Shown here one piece after another: positions 1-12,999 of a stretch of DNA of 64,000 bases (positions are counted from its first letter, which is position 1; each line of letters opens with the position of its first letter). Source of the DNA: Archegozetes longisetosus (Eukaryota; Arthropoda; Arachnida; Sarcoptiformes; Trhypochthoniidae); assembly GCA_018873245.2 (NCBI GenBank), contig JAEMBT020000002.1, forward strand, positions 12,460,001-12,524,000, read 5' to 3'. The position numbers and the translations under genes were made by a program. The notes beneath the pieces are model-generated. The model saw only the letters and a program-made list of their open reading frames with translations, did no database searches and was not told where the DNA came from.

Positions 1-1931
1 GATAACAATCGAGAATTAGTTCTCTTAGACTCTATCCCAAAGTCAAACCCAAACAACTCTTATTAAAAATGTTTAAAAGCCCCTAAAAGGCAAACGAAAT
101 ATCACTCGATCATCGACTGTCATACTATTACAAGAAATTATAATTATTAATGCACTTAAAGTGTATATAAGTTATGAACGGAGTGCTTTGTGTTTTCAAA
201 TTATAAGAGTATAAGCTAAAGTTTAAAGCTCATTGGCAGCTATAATTTGACTGAAACCACCAAAAAATCTAAGCCTTCACGCTATCTCAACAAACGAAAA
301 TACTTTTTCAATTCAAGGATAAATCACATCAAGTTATTAACGTTTTTCTAGATTGCTTGCTATTGTATTTGAAACTGTTTTTCTAAGTAGTTTACGAACT
401 TATTGTTTCCATTGACTCGTTCAACTTATTTCCTATAACTTATTCAAAATTTGTTCGCAATGATATATCAATTTTTATTACCATTCGTTCATTTTAATTG
501 GGGTGAAGTGGTTCGCTTCAAACTTTATTATTCCCTACTTTTAGTCGTCACAAAGTCGATTGATGGACTATTTATAAACTTGGATTTTATTTATTAACTT
601 TTAATTTAGAGTTCAATGTATAAGGATTAAAAATAAAAAGTAAAAAAAATTCTTTAGTGATTGCCGCCCATAACATAAAACGAGCTGAAAACAAGACAGC
701 TTTGAAATTATGCTACTTTTCAGAGACTTCTCTATGTAAATGAAGCTTTTGTTCCAATAAAATGTTGATTATAAATAGTTGTTTAAATATAAATAAGAGT
801 TTAGATCAATTGAAATTTGAAAGCTTCAGATATTGAGTTGAAAGATGGTATTTTAAAATGATAAGACAATAACCTGTTGAACATAAATTAGACATTAGTT
901 GCATCACGAAAACCAATTGAATCGCTTTTTAATTGAATTGACGATAAGATGCAAATTTGAATGAGACGGTCGAAAGTGTGTTAACTTTTAGAAGTCTTTC
1001 ATTACCGCATAAAACGATACGATCAACGGTATGAAAACAAAGAAGTAGTTATTGATATACCGAGTACTACTTTCAAAAAAAGAAGAGCGAGTTATTCAGT
1101 ACTCCCACGTATGTCACGGTATCATAAAATGTAGGTAACTATGAAACAAAAAGCAGGCTTCACTCATAAAAAATCGATAAACTTATCATTGAAAATATCA
1201 TATAGATGAAGTGAGATATCATTAAACTTTAAAGACAGGGATCATTCGAGATCAACAGATTTTTTTGACATTAGCTGTTGGCCTTCGCTTTAGTGTCTTT
1301 CTAATGAGTTGCAAGTTATTCCAAATTTGCGCAAAATATTAGCTTAATATTAAGCTTATCGCTTTGATTATATTTGGCAATCAATTTTCTTTATTTCTTT
1401 TAGGATTTTGCAAATTCCTTTATTGGTAGGATATGAATATAACTGACACGAAGTACACAATTCTAACACAAATTATACGAGACTTTGTTAGACTGATGCT
1501 AACTTACACGTCTTTATTAATGAGGATATAAATTGCTTATTTACTGCTATTCAGATACTGCTACGAGTCATTCAGATTATTTATAAATTTATAAAAGTCA
1601 AAACAGTTTTTAAAATAGCGAAACAAATTCAAAGTTATTGAAGCTATTTTAACCGGTTGTAAATTTGAGAATTTCAACAAAAATATTCATAAATGTCTAT
1701 TAATAGACTTAAGTCAAGTTTAAAGCAAAACTTAATATAAATAATTTTTTGTTGATTTATTTTAGTGTAACTTTTAAGTACATTCAACTACAATCTAGTA
1801 ATTGGGTACTTCTGAACGCCTACTTATTCAACGTTTTGAAAGCTAAAAATCATTTTTATCTAGTTTGAAATGTGCAAAACATACCAAAATTTTAAAGATT
1901 TATGATGTATAGCCAATGACTGTCAAACTGA

Positions 1932-2114
1932 AGAGCCGAAGTTACGATCGTACGACGAGAAAGCATAAAATTGCAAATTCAGTACAACATGTTTAGTATT
2001 GATGGAGAGGCAGTTTTGGGCTATTTTATGCCAATTAAAGGTAAGACTCGGCTGTCGTTAACATGGGCTCAAGTGGAAACAATACCGAAATTAATGGTAT
2101 GGAAAAATACTTGA
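1932..2114 (+). other. exon-like open segment with consensus donor
   Basis: The frame is open from 1932 to the TGA at 2112-2114 and contains an ATG at 1989. Its amino-acid composition is balanced (Gly, Glu, Val, Pro, Trp, Arg), unlike the Ile/Asn/Lys-rich chance frames around it. A possible 3' splice site (AG at 1981-1982) and a consensus-like 5' splice site (GTAAGA at 2041-2046) would bracket a 58-base exon, 1983-2040. I do not recognise the protein and see no partner exon, so it may be a lone exon of a long-intron gene, a decayed element or chance. Confidence 0.2.
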
Positions 2115-4519
2115 ACAACAATACTTGTAAAGCATATTAAAGACAATTTGAAATGATGATAAATTGATAAAACTTTACTATTTGATGAGACAATTCTTTA
2201 GAATGTCAGTTGAATTTTGGTCTCGTTTGAACGAGTGTCCATTTCAACGGTAAAACAAGTCTATCAGCACAACAATTAGGCCAACCTTATTGTTACTGCG
2301 ACTCAAAGTTTCTTATTCTTATTCAAATTTTGCTTCATTTTTAGACAGAATGCCACTCGGTTTGAAATTCCATTCATGATTGCCATCACTTGAGATTACA
2401 TTCTTATTAATGCATAACCTGAGTCTTTGAACATGCGATATCTGTTCCTAATATTGTGTAATGTAATGATGAAAGCTCGTTTCGCATCCGTACATTTCAT
2501 AATATACTTTTTGATTTTTGAAACTTTGACTTTTTCAATTATAAAAGATTTATTCAAAGTTTGTTCAATTTTCATGTTTCACACTAACTATTTCTCTTAA
2601 TAAGATTAAAAAACTCTTGTTATGCTCAAACTCGTTTCCCATAGGCTCAAAACCAATGATATGTTCGTTCTTTACATTGAATTTAGTCCTCGTCAACAAA
2701 ATTGAATTATGCCAATCATTTAATGCAATTTTGTTGAAACTTTTTATTCATTTTTTAGAAATTAAATCTCACAATCTTTTTGGAGGGTTTTCTGCACAAA
2801 TTTGAACAATAATTTACATTTCAAACAAACATAATAAACGAGTAAATTATAATTGTATGGCTAAACTGAAAGTACAATGCGTTTGAATTTTGCATTGAAA
2901 AGAAGAAAATATTTGATGCTATTATAAAAGTGTATAATGTGTATGAGGACAAACTGATCTATTCATTCTGTTCGTGCAAACAATTGTGTCGAATGTATTC
3001 ATTTCATTTCATTTCTCATACGGTTTATGCATTATTTAATGTTTCATTACTACCACTTACAGGTTAGTAGACTTTTAAAGCATGTTCGGCAACTCTTCCG
3101 GGATTTATGTCAAAATCTTTATGCGATCTCACCAACAGTGATGTCGCAACTTTTTTTACTTCTATGCTAAAGCAGTAAAGTCTGACCCGTGATTGACTCT
3201 CTCATCATCTATCCATCATTGGCATCTATCTCTATCTGTTTGTGAAGCACCTGCCGATACGATGACGACCCACACAAAAAATCCATAGTATTTACAAACG
3301 CTGCGCCTTTTAAGACCGGTTTAGGTGAAAATAGATTTATACAAAAAAATTAAATACTCATCAAACATAATCTTTTGTTCATTATTATCATTATTGCAAA
3401 TTATTCGACATTTTAATTCTTTAAAGCTCTTAATAACTGTTTCCAATTGTCATTCAATGCCAGAGATAATTACAACACAATCAACGTTGAGAGACAATTA
3501 TTAAAAGCTCAATAGACACCTACACACGAGTGAAGGCCTCAGCGTAACGACAACGTAGAGATTCTTCGTATTGCCACAATTCAAAAGATTCTTCAATCAA
3601 TTGCGGTACAAATTGATAATTTGTGTTGACATTCGAGCGTTTCTAATTAAATTCAATTGATTAGAAGCAGAGCGAACAGAAAAAAACTGTAGTTTTTTTG
3701 CCATAATAAAGTGTTGAAGTAATAAGAGTTGTGCAAAAATATACTGAAACTGGTACACTTTTTGCATTTGCATTAGAAAAGTTGTGTCGTGTTTTGCATA
3801 ACATATTTATTTAAATTGGTTCTCTTATCCAATGTCACAATCGTAAGATCTACAAAATCATTATAGACAAAATATAAAAATTGAAACTGATCTGAATAAA
3901 GGAGTGGATTCAGATTTGATATCTATTAAATAACAATAATACGATATGAGGGGCCTTCAGAGCCCTCTTAGCGATAGAACGCGGAAATTATTCAATAAAA
4001 TAGTTATCGATGTTAACACATATACATAATATATGTAGAAATGAAGTTATAATTAATACAATTAAGTTCATTAATACATTCTTATTAAGTTGGTATCAAT
4101 TCTCATTGGATATGCTAAAGATCTTTACTTACGGGACACACCCTGAAAACGATTATTAATTATTATTTATTATTTGGACTTTTTGGTTTCTAAATAGAAA
4201 ACATAGGAATCTAGATCAAGGATAACATGAATTGATGGCTTCGATCGGCTAAAAGTTATTTGATGCATGTATAGTCAGATTTAGTTCATGTCTTATTTGT
4301 ATTCTTAATAACGGGTAGGAATTTATTTATAAAATCACTTTATAACACTTATCAAAAGTCTTGTGATATAATTAATGGGTAAAATTATTAAATCTATTTT
4401 AGGGTTGCATTCACCCATAAAAGTAATCAGTTACAAATCCAATCGATACTATATTTTGAACTAACGGCTAAATAAAAGTCAATTGATAGATTTCATTAAA
4501 TATTTACTCAATTCACTTG

Positions 4520-4521
<2 letters not shown>

Positions 4522-4559
<38 letters not shown>
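4522..4559. repeat. (TC)19 microsatellite
   Basis: Thirty-eight uninterrupted bases of TC dinucleotide, the longest simple repeat in the window. The other strand reads (GA)19. In arthropods, GA tracts bind GAGA-factor-like proteins, but no gene is close enough to suggest a promoter role here. Confidence 0.97.
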
Positions 4560-4562
<3 letters not shown>

Positions 4563-6511
4563 TTTCTGTGATGGTTTAGATTTGCTGTTTAACCTACAGT
4601 TTGACCTCTAAGTTAAGACTAGAAGATGGAAAATAGATGTTTTATGAAGACAAATCACTCGTAATGATAAAGCCCCTTTATATTAAGACAAAAAAGTATT
4701 ACATTGACTAACTGTTGAACTCAATAATAAATTAAGTTAGCAGTTAAAGCATTTATCGCACAAATTGCTAAAATAAATGCAGAATAAAGTTTATTTCTCG
4801 AATGTTAAATAGGATGTGAAATGAAATGATAGCTCAAAATAACTTGTTTTCGAATCTTTTAGATCTAAGCTGAAGAAATATTATTTCGGCTCTTCTTTCT
4901 ACCAAAAGTTCACTTTACTTTTGGCTATATTTTTCAAATGTTTTTACTTAATTATAAACTAAGAGAAAATGACTTGAATTTGTAATCATTTTATTAAAGT
5001 TTAAAGTTTCAAACTGCGTATGTCCCCAATGATGTACTCGAGCGCCATCGACATTCTCTTTAGCGCAATTTTAAAGTTTTTCCTAATGGCTAAAAAGTGA
5101 ATAGCTTCCAGGATTAGGTCTAAATTGTACTGAGAGAAACTATCTTTAATCTATGTTTATGAAAATGTCTATTTGATTATATACTTATTTGGTTTTGTTT
5201 TTCATAGTGGTTGGTCTTCAATAAAAGTTTGGCGCACGTGCAAAACATTAATCTAATGGCAGTAAAAATAATAGTTGGGATAATCGAATTAGGACTCTAG
5301 TGATGAACTAATTTCGGATTGATGATAAAAGTTTAACCATACTGTACTTAATTGATCAAAAGTTCTGAAAACTAGTATAATTTACTCATTTGTGAGACAA
5401 CAGCTAATAGATTGGGACAGCTAAATACAAATTTACAACTTTGAAATCTTTGCCGCATCAATTTTTTATAACTTGTTTGCCATGAGTGAACGACTACTCT
5501 TAATACTTAATACTTGTTGCAAACCTCAATTGATTAATATTAAAGAAAACAAAAATTGGAACAAATTTGCACGATCTAAAAATTAACGAAATTAATTATA
5601 GAATTATTAATTCATTGCTACAATTGAAATTAACTGCAAAAATATGTATTAGTGTCCTTAAGAAATTGATGGTCAAAACTGACGCAATCAGTTAACTATT
5701 GAACAAAAAAAATACTTTATTTGGACTTATAAAATTTGCGTATTCTTAGTGACTAATATGATGCTCGTGCGTCATTACGATTAAGTTATTGCCAGATTTA
5801 TTATTAGTCAAACTAATGTTAAAAGTTATAATGTACTCAAAGTAGGGCAACAATCAAAATAATTTATGCCAAAAGCACTTCTGGCGCATCAGTTACTAAC
5901 TTGAAAAATGTTATCGAACTCATAACTATACAGTTTAACTCTGATAATCTCTATACTTAATTCATGATTTGCTTAATCATTACTATATTCTCCTCTAACA
6001 AAATGTAACTTAACTCAAACAATAAGTTCGAAAGTACTTTTTGTATTACTTTTATTAATCAAATAAATAAACTAATATCCAATAATAATGACCGCGACAT
6101 TTCTATGCTTTTAGATAATATAGGTCGTATCGTCAATTATCAAACCATAAACATTTTATTGTCATCTGTCTAGGATTACAATAATTTGATTTTTATTTCT
6201 ATAGTTATATAATTATTTACTTAATAAAAGTCAGTATCAATAGTAGACTGTTTTCTTAAAGTGTGATATCTGTTATTTAAAATATTTATATAAAAGCAAA
6301 AAAACATATGGAAAGAGGACACACACGGAAATAACGCACTTGAAAAAAGGTTATTCGTGAAAGGGATGAGTTAAGTCAAAAATCGTGTGATTGCTTTTAA
6401 TTTAATATAATGGGAAAATTTTTTCATATTAGATAATCAATTTGGGTCTAACATTGCGTTTTAGTACTTCATTCATGGCTTCGACTTCTAGTCAATGCAA
6501 CTATGCGTTTG

Positions 6512-6529
6512 ACTTGACTCGAGTCAAGT
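6512..6529. repeat. 18-bp perfect palindrome
   Basis: ACTTGACTCGAGTCAAGT is identical on both strands, centred on an XhoI-type CTCGAG core. It stands alone in non-coding DNA. It could be a binding site for a dimeric protein or chance. Confidence 0.9.
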
Positions 6530-9467
6530 GATTTTGTTACTCAAATGGAAAACTATTTTACAGACTATCTGTTAATCGTAAAACACTAGTAATTAAGCAC
6601 TTATTTCCTTCTTCTCTTTAGATTACAAAACCACATCAATATTAATATAATTATCCTTAAAGCCATATTAATATCTGTTAAATGTCCCTAAATTGAAATT
6701 TGATGCGCAAAAGTATCACTTTCAAAATTTGATTTCGGACCACTTTGATTGTTATCAGATACATGTACGCATCGTTCGATTCAGAGCAAAGTTCCACAAA
6801 ATGAAGAGGACGATAGCTTTAGGAAAGCTTGCCACACACAATTTTCACTAAAAACTCAAGATTAATAGACTCATTAATGAGATCGGATGGCGAAGTTTTA
6901 GGCTTTGATGCTTCGTTAAAATCAAAGATTTGTTCGTAGACTAAACTGATGAAAGTTATTCCTACTTCAAATTTGACATTTTGAATTTTGTCAATTTCCT
7001 ATATCTATGCTACTTATAAAGCTATAGTCATAATATATTGGATTATCATATCTTAGATATGTTGGTGTGAGCGTAAAGATATATCAATCATCTCCGAGCT
7101 TAATTTCGAGCAGAGTTTAACTTGGAAGCTCGAGCTAGCAACGCATAATTAATCATAAAAATCAAACGTTTAGATCCAATTAATTTTGTTTCTCTTCCAT
7201 TAATATTTTGCATTTGCTGAGTATCGCTAATCTTTCGAATTCCAGAGATATAAGCTAATTATTTTTGAAAAGTAAAAGCTGTTGAAAAACATTGAGGAAA
7301 ACAGAATATTTATATTTTCGAAATTATAAGGAAATGGCCCCATCAAAACCACTGTCAGATTGATTGCTTTCCAGTCTTTTTCTAATATTAATCGATAAAC
7401 TTATAGTTTTGTTGTATACCCCACTAGAAGTAAGCTCTCATTAATATTTACTTATTTTCCAATCAATTATTGGCATTTCAAACGTAATCTCGATATTCGA
7501 TTAATAATCAGGCTGAATTTTAAGTCAAACTAACTTATTTTGTCGTAGGAATTTGGAGATAATTATTATAAGATTTATTTAGCTTATAATGATTTGGAGA
7601 AATGTTAATTTTTGAAAATTCATCAAATTTTTGATCATCAATTAATCTGCGGAATTGGTTTAGCAAAACTGCTGTGCCATACAATCAGATCAATAGATAA
7701 TAAGGATCTGATCTTAACTATTACGTGAGTTTCTGAGAGCGGTTCTTATTCTAATTTTAGAGTCATTAATAAGTTTTTGTAATATATGTATGAAACTTAA
7801 CATATATTTAGAGAGTATTCCGTGTTTTCTCTTTAATGTGACACTACTTTTAGATAATCATATGCTAAAAAGTCATATTGAAAACGCTCAAGTAAATAAC
7901 AACTTAGGAAACACTTAAAAGTTAGAAAGGAATAATATTTGCAAATCACTTTTGCTGAGTAGGTCAAAACAGACCAATGAATCGTCTGATCTGACCTGAA
8001 GAGCAATGCCCTGAGCAAACAAATACAGTTTATCAATGAGAGTCGAATGAACGGACAATCGAATTGAGGCTATTATGATATCTATCACTTTTATTATTAA
8101 TTTAACAAAAGACTAAATGTAAGTTAGTATTAATGTCATCAACTATTAAACTGACATTCAACAGATTAAAACTGTTGTTACATAAAACAGATATCAAATT
8201 TAGTGCTTCAAACTATGAGGTAATCTTTGTTTTATTTGATTTTGTCAATAGAAAAATATGCCACAAGTCTTGTTAACTCTGATAACACGAAATAGTTGGC
8301 AAGTATTATAAGATTATTGATCATATATCGCGATTGGGCACAGTCTGTGAAAGACATGAGTCGCGTATCGAACATTAGTCTTAACTGAATAAGTTCTTAC
8401 CTTACTGGCAATAGTTCAGTAAAATTTGTCTTTTTCTCATCAGTAAAAAATAAAACAATATAGAGTTGCATTAATTTCAATTAAATTGTTGCGGAAGATA
8501 AATGCATGACTAAGTGTTGAAAAAGCGTAAAATTTGAGCGACAAACGAGAAAAAATGAATTGAGACAAGTCAGAGAAAGTGAAGGAAAAAGTAGTGAAGA
8601 ATCGCAATTAACTTTTAGCTGGCCATAATAAGTTATGCAGAAAAAAATTAATATCATAATAATGGCTGAATTAATTGTATGTTTCGCATGGGCGAAAACA
8701 CAAACTCAATTTTGGTCGTTTCATTTTTGGAGATTAAATGCAGCTGTACTTAAGCAATGGCTGTCGTACTACAATTTTAAGCTTTTAAATGACATTTCAC
8801 ATGAATTTGCATTCTTGTTTTCACGCGGAATTGTTCCCAAATCAAAATAAAATATAGAAAAAACAACTCATTATAATGATTATACATGAATAAAAAAAAG
8901 TTGAAAATATTTTTTACTAAACCTCTTTTTTCGATTCATGACTTGAACTTATTTTGAGTATTCAATGAAATTTATATAACGCTATAGCTTTTTTACCTAT
9001 AAAAGGTTTGGGAAAATATTGATTTATTTCTCTAAATAAAAACCAGAATATTATGCTATAATAGCAAAGTATACGACAGTTGTTTCTGAACAGCATCTGT
9101 ACCCCTTTTCTCAATCCGGTAGCAATCAATGCTAATCCTATTTTCTAATCAAACTTTTTTGATTGACTGTACAGTGAAGTTACCAATTTTGACAGCTAAC
9201 TATCAGTTTGATGCAGCGGCCAATCCATGGAATCTAGAAATGAAGTGCCGAATACAATGCATGAGAATAGAAGCCATACAACAATACATTGTGAAAAAAT
9301 AGTAACACTGCAAAAAGTGCATCATTTCGTATAGAATTTAGAGTTAGCTCCTGCTCAGGTCATCGCTGCAAATTAGGTTGAGATTGTGGTTAAGTGCCCA
9401 AACTAACTTTTGCAATAACTAGTTATGATCGAATAATTTTGACGATAGCTTCAACAAAAATGAAGCG

Positions 9468-9487
9468 ATCACATCACATCACATCAC
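9468..9487. repeat. (ATCAC)4 tandem repeat
   Basis: Four exact copies of ATCAC in tandem, about 500 bases beyond the stop codon of the minus-strand PTB-like gene. Probably a small minisatellite. Confidence 0.9.
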
Positions 9488-9992
9488 TATTCCCTAAATA
9501 AAACTTGTTGTTCGGCAAAATCTAAATATTAAATAATAAGATATAACTAAATTATATAATAGGATGCATAAACTATGCTTAATAACATTATTCAGAATAG
9601 AATTGTCAAATATTATATAATCAAACTTTAACGTGTATTCAATAAAAATAAATTTATGTACACAAATACATCAAACAAATAGCTTTTGTAAATGTGCGAA
9701 AAATTAGGTAAATAGCAAAAAGTGCATATAACCCAATTTGGAAAATTCTTATTTTTTCTTAACAAAAAGCTCCGACTAAAGCAAATTATTTTGCTAATAT
9801 TTTAGTTTTTCTTTATCTATGTTTTACAAAATATACAATATATCAAATCTGACTCTAACTCATTCTAAATAAAGTCTTAAAGTTATTTATAAAATAATAT
9901 ATTTAAATCTGGCATTTATAACTAAAGTTTTTAGAACTTTGTTTCGTAGGAAATTTACATTTAGTAACAGTATTAAGCGTTTGTAGTAGTGA

Positions 9993-11474
9993 TTAGCCAT
10001 CCATAACTTGAATGGTTGCGTACGCGCTAAACGTCACGTTTTTCTTTCCCGGTCCGAATTGAACAGAAGTCGTGGGACTTGTCTTCTTCAGCACAGACTT
10101 TGCGGGATGACTACTATTTGAATTGAATTCACAAATACCACTTTCTCCTGATATTGAAGATCCTTCTGAGTTAAGCGATTCCGACCGTGTCACTAAAACA
10201 CCACGACTTGGACTGTTGCTGGAGTTTGCGGTTTGCGAACTGTTCGATGAACTCATTTTGGCACCAGAGGGAGAATTAATTGCATTAAGGAAAGAGTTGA
10301 CCGGTTTATGTATCGACATACGAAGTCGATTAAGTGGGGTTTCGACAGACCTCGACCGGATCTGTTTACCACTTTGTTTGCCTGAAGGTACATGGCTGCG
10401 ATTTCTTCTGCTCAGATTTAGTGCATTCAAATAACTATCTATTCTGGTTGTGTCGAACTCTGACTCACTCGGATATTGGTTCCAATAATTATTATTCTGT
10501 CGCGAAACTACTATAGGAATCACACTATTAGTCACCTGCCTTTGACTTGTTGTTGTGGTCGGTGATGATAGTAATGGATGGTTTGCGTTGTTATTAGTCG
10601 CCTGTAATAGTAATGCTGGTTGTCTTTGACGAGTTTGGGACTTATTTCTAGAATTTCTATTCTGTAGGCTCGAGGCCACCAGAATTTCGCGATTCGGATT
10701 AGGTTTAGATGAGCGGTAGAGTAAATCGTCCAACATTTCATTAGCTTCTGATGTAACCAATTGCTGGTCTGCTGCGCTGAACGGCTTATTTAGTTCATCA
10801 ATTTCTTGCTTAACAGATGCCATACGAATTGGCTGCTCTTCGCAATTGTTTCCATTAACTTTTTCACTTAGTTTGTGATTGACTATTAACTTTTCACTAT
10901 TTTTCTGTTTTGCTTTGTTGATCGCCTCAATCTTCTCTAATTTCTTTCTCGATCGAATCAACTTATAGGCATCTCTCAAATGGATCGCATCCTTTTCATT
11001 GAGACATTGCCAGACTAGGGCTTCAGTTTCTACTTTACTGTCATTACTGTGATCACAATTTTTTTTAGTTAGAACCCAAACAATGACATTTGGCAGCTGT
11101 GCATTCAGGTAACAGAATAGTACACTCGCGAAACTGGCTCTATTACACTTTCGTTGACTGGCTATTAGTCCAGAAGAATCACAAAAATACCATTTCAGCT
11201 CATTTGCTTCTATACTCACAGTCCATAAGTTTATTTTAGGCTCGTTTTCACCACTCGAAAGGCTGTCAGCATTTTCTTCTTCTTTATGTGCGCCACTACC
11301 TGAACTTTTTGATGACTGTGTTGATGAAGACCTCTCCACTTGTTGTTTATTAAGATTGGTTTGAGACTCGATTAAATCGCAAACACATTGAAACACATGA
11401 TTCTCTGATAGAGAACCGGGAACTGCACAAAATCCAACGAAAGTAGCTTTACATTCAACTTTAGTCGAACTCAT
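9993..11474 (-). CDS. PTB/PID-fold adaptor-like protein with disordered tail
   Basis: Single-exon frame of 493 residues from an ATG (11474-11472) to TAA. Residues 5-175 look like a divergent phosphotyrosine-binding (PTB/PID) domain. There is a first strand and helix (ATFVGFCAVPG, then FQCVCDLIES), a Ser/Glu-rich insert at about 41-80, strands at 81-135 (NLWTVSIEANELKWY and LPNVIVWVLTKK), and a closing helix at about 157-175 (LNEKDAIHLRDAYKLI). Residues 176-200 are a basic, probably helical stretch. The rest is Ser/Asn/Gln-rich and looks disordered. It ends in a compact, conserved-looking tail (477-493) with KNVTF, which fits the PP1-docking RVxF pattern. PTB adaptors link membrane receptors or phosphoproteins to signalling; the partner here is unknown. 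I cannot name the family with certainty. It lies alone between long non-coding stretches. Confidence 0.75.
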   Translation of the reverse strand: MSSTKVECKATFVGFCAVPGSLSENHVFQCVCDLIESQTNLNKQQVERSSSTQSSKSSGSGAHKEEENADSLSSGENEPKINLWTVSIEANELKWYFCDSSGLIASQRKCNRASFASVLFCYLNAQLPNVIVWVLTKKNCDHSNDSKVETEALVWQCLNEKDAIHLRDAYKLIRSRKKLEKIEAINKAKQKNSEKLIVNHKLSEKVNGNNCEEQPIRMASVKQEIDELNKPFSAADQQLVTSEANEMLDDLLYRSSKPNPNREILVASSLQNRNSRNKSQTRQRQPALLLQATNNNANHPLLSSPTTTTSQRQVTNSVIPIVVSRQNNNYWNQYPSESEFDTTRIDSYLNALNLSRRNRSHVPSGKQSGKQIRSRSVETPLNRLRMSIHKPVNSFLNAINSPSGAKMSSSNSSQTANSSNSPSRGVLVTRSESLNSEGSSISGESGICEFNSNSSHPAKSVLKKTSPTTSVQFGPGKKNVTFSAYATIQVMDG

Positions 11475-12931
11475 TTATTACTGTTTAAGCTGATCCGATT
11501 CCTTTTTTAACAGTTGATTAAAAGTAGTCTAGATCATTTTCTATACTATTCGAGAAACATAGGACGTCAAAACTAGAATTTGAAGTAATTTAGACGTTAT
11601 GGACGTTATCACTTCTGTTCATCAATATTATTGACGATATATTATGATAGCTTCTGATAAGTTTGATTGAGGAACTTGTTTTAGTAGTTAACAAATAAGA
11701 TAATCACAACTCTAATTTAAATACTAGTAATTAAAAAGTTAGCTCAGACACGTTTAGCTGTAGTAGCGATAGTAGAGGTTATCTTTCAGGAGTAGTTGTG
11801 AACAGATTAGTCCAAATCTGAAAGGTTTGAGCGTTTGGTTCCGGAGTATTTACTAGAATAAGGGCATCGATCTAAGAGTCATAAAGCAATCACCGCTTCT
11901 CAAAAGAAGCTCCAAAAGAACGACCAAAACAGATAGAAAGTCAGTCACATTGAAAATGATGGAAAGATATTAGTTCTGCCACAAAACAACGCTCACTTCA
12001 ATGATCACTGCCTATATGAACACTCGCTCTCCAGAAGGGTTTGAGATCCAGAGACAGAAAACAGCAAATCATGCCATTCGTGTGTAAGAGGAGCACAACT
12101 CTGACTTTTGCCCTCAAAATTCTTCTTCTACAATAAGTTACACCAGTTTTAAAGCAACGATAGAAAATACAGTCAGCAATAATTTTTCTAGTTTTTTCTT
12201 GGATGGCTTGTAAAGTAATAATAATAAACAGGAACGAAACAATTATTTAGTTATACAAAGTGAAACTGCGAGATTCAGCCAACCAAAGACGAACCGATGG
12301 GAAACTCAAATTACATAATAATACAATGTTTTCAAGTTGAACATAACTTTTATCTCAGTTCATAAATCGCTCGTTCACACAGTTAAGCAAACTTTCGAAT
12401 CTGCTCAGATTGACTTCAGTTAATTTGAATAAACTTTAGAAATTTGAATTTTCAAACATTAAACAAAGTTGAGTTGAAGCACAGTTGAGCTATGGCTTTA
12501 TAACTAGACGAACAAAAACTGTGAATCACTTGAATAGTGCATAGATGTGTAGATGATGGTGAAGAATGGCAAGAGCCCTCCCACTATACCATTCAAATCC
12601 TTTAGACTGGATTTTATAATCACGACTATACTAAAAAAGGGCAGCAATAGTCAAACATTATTATTAAGCATTACTTGCTTTGTATGTATAATGACAGCCA
12701 GTCTTTGCTTTAGTCCCTCTAATTGCATTCGCTCTTTCGCTCGATCGCTCCATCAGGATTGCGATACCAGAAGGATATCAGGTTTTTCATCATGAAATCA
12801 GGCTAAATAAGGCCAACGCATGCTCCGATCAGAAGATGAGTTCTTCCAGTCTTGTAGATATTAAGTTGAATAGTGAACCTGGAGAGCAGGTACCATCAAC
12901 TTGAACAACACAGACCTCTCAAACTGATTCG

Positions 12932-12999
12932 ACTGCACTTGTATTATAAGCTAATTGAACGTATTATTGCTTCTATTATACATGCAGTACAAGTGCAGT
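12932..12999. other. 68-nt hairpin, 12-bp perfect stem
   Basis: ACTGCACTTGTA (12932-12943) and its exact reverse complement TACAAGTGCAGT (12988-12999) are separated by 44 bases. Only a few weak and wobble pairs extend the stem inward. The size resembles a pre-miRNA, but the stem is shorter than the usual 20 or more pairs. It lies about 1.5 kb upstream of the minus-strand PTB-like gene. It may be a small RNA hairpin, the ends of a tiny mobile element, or chance. Confidence 0.4.

Larger units (their letters stand above)
1..9992. other. gene-poor AT-rich region
   Basis: No gene could be supported here. Reading frames are short, rich in Ile, Asn, Lys, Phe and Leu, and often lack an ATG, as expected by chance in AT-rich DNA. 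Visible contents are a long TC dinucleotide repeat (4522-4559), a short ATCAC tandem (9468-9487), an 18-bp perfect palindrome (6512-6529), an exon-like open segment with a good 5' splice site (1932-2114), and a short GC-richer patch at about 3100-3320 that I cannot interpret. The last roughly 300 bases (9700-9992) would be 3' UTR of the minus-strand gene that ends at 9993. I found no AATAAA on the minus strand between 9600 and 9992. Confidence 0.6.

Noticed and set aside
8348-8370. TGAAAGACATG resembles the start of miR-71
   Set aside because: The second half of the mature sequence does not match, and no complementary arm lies nearby to form a hairpin.
8635-8850. 71-codon ATG-started plus-strand frame
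   Set aside because: Composition fits chance AT-rich DNA and no motif or promoter supports it.
12553-12795. 80-codon ATG-started frame with a hydrophobic stretch
   Set aside because: No family features, no clear promoter or poly(A) signal, and it lies in the presumed upstream region of the minus-strand PTB-like gene. Left as unsupported.
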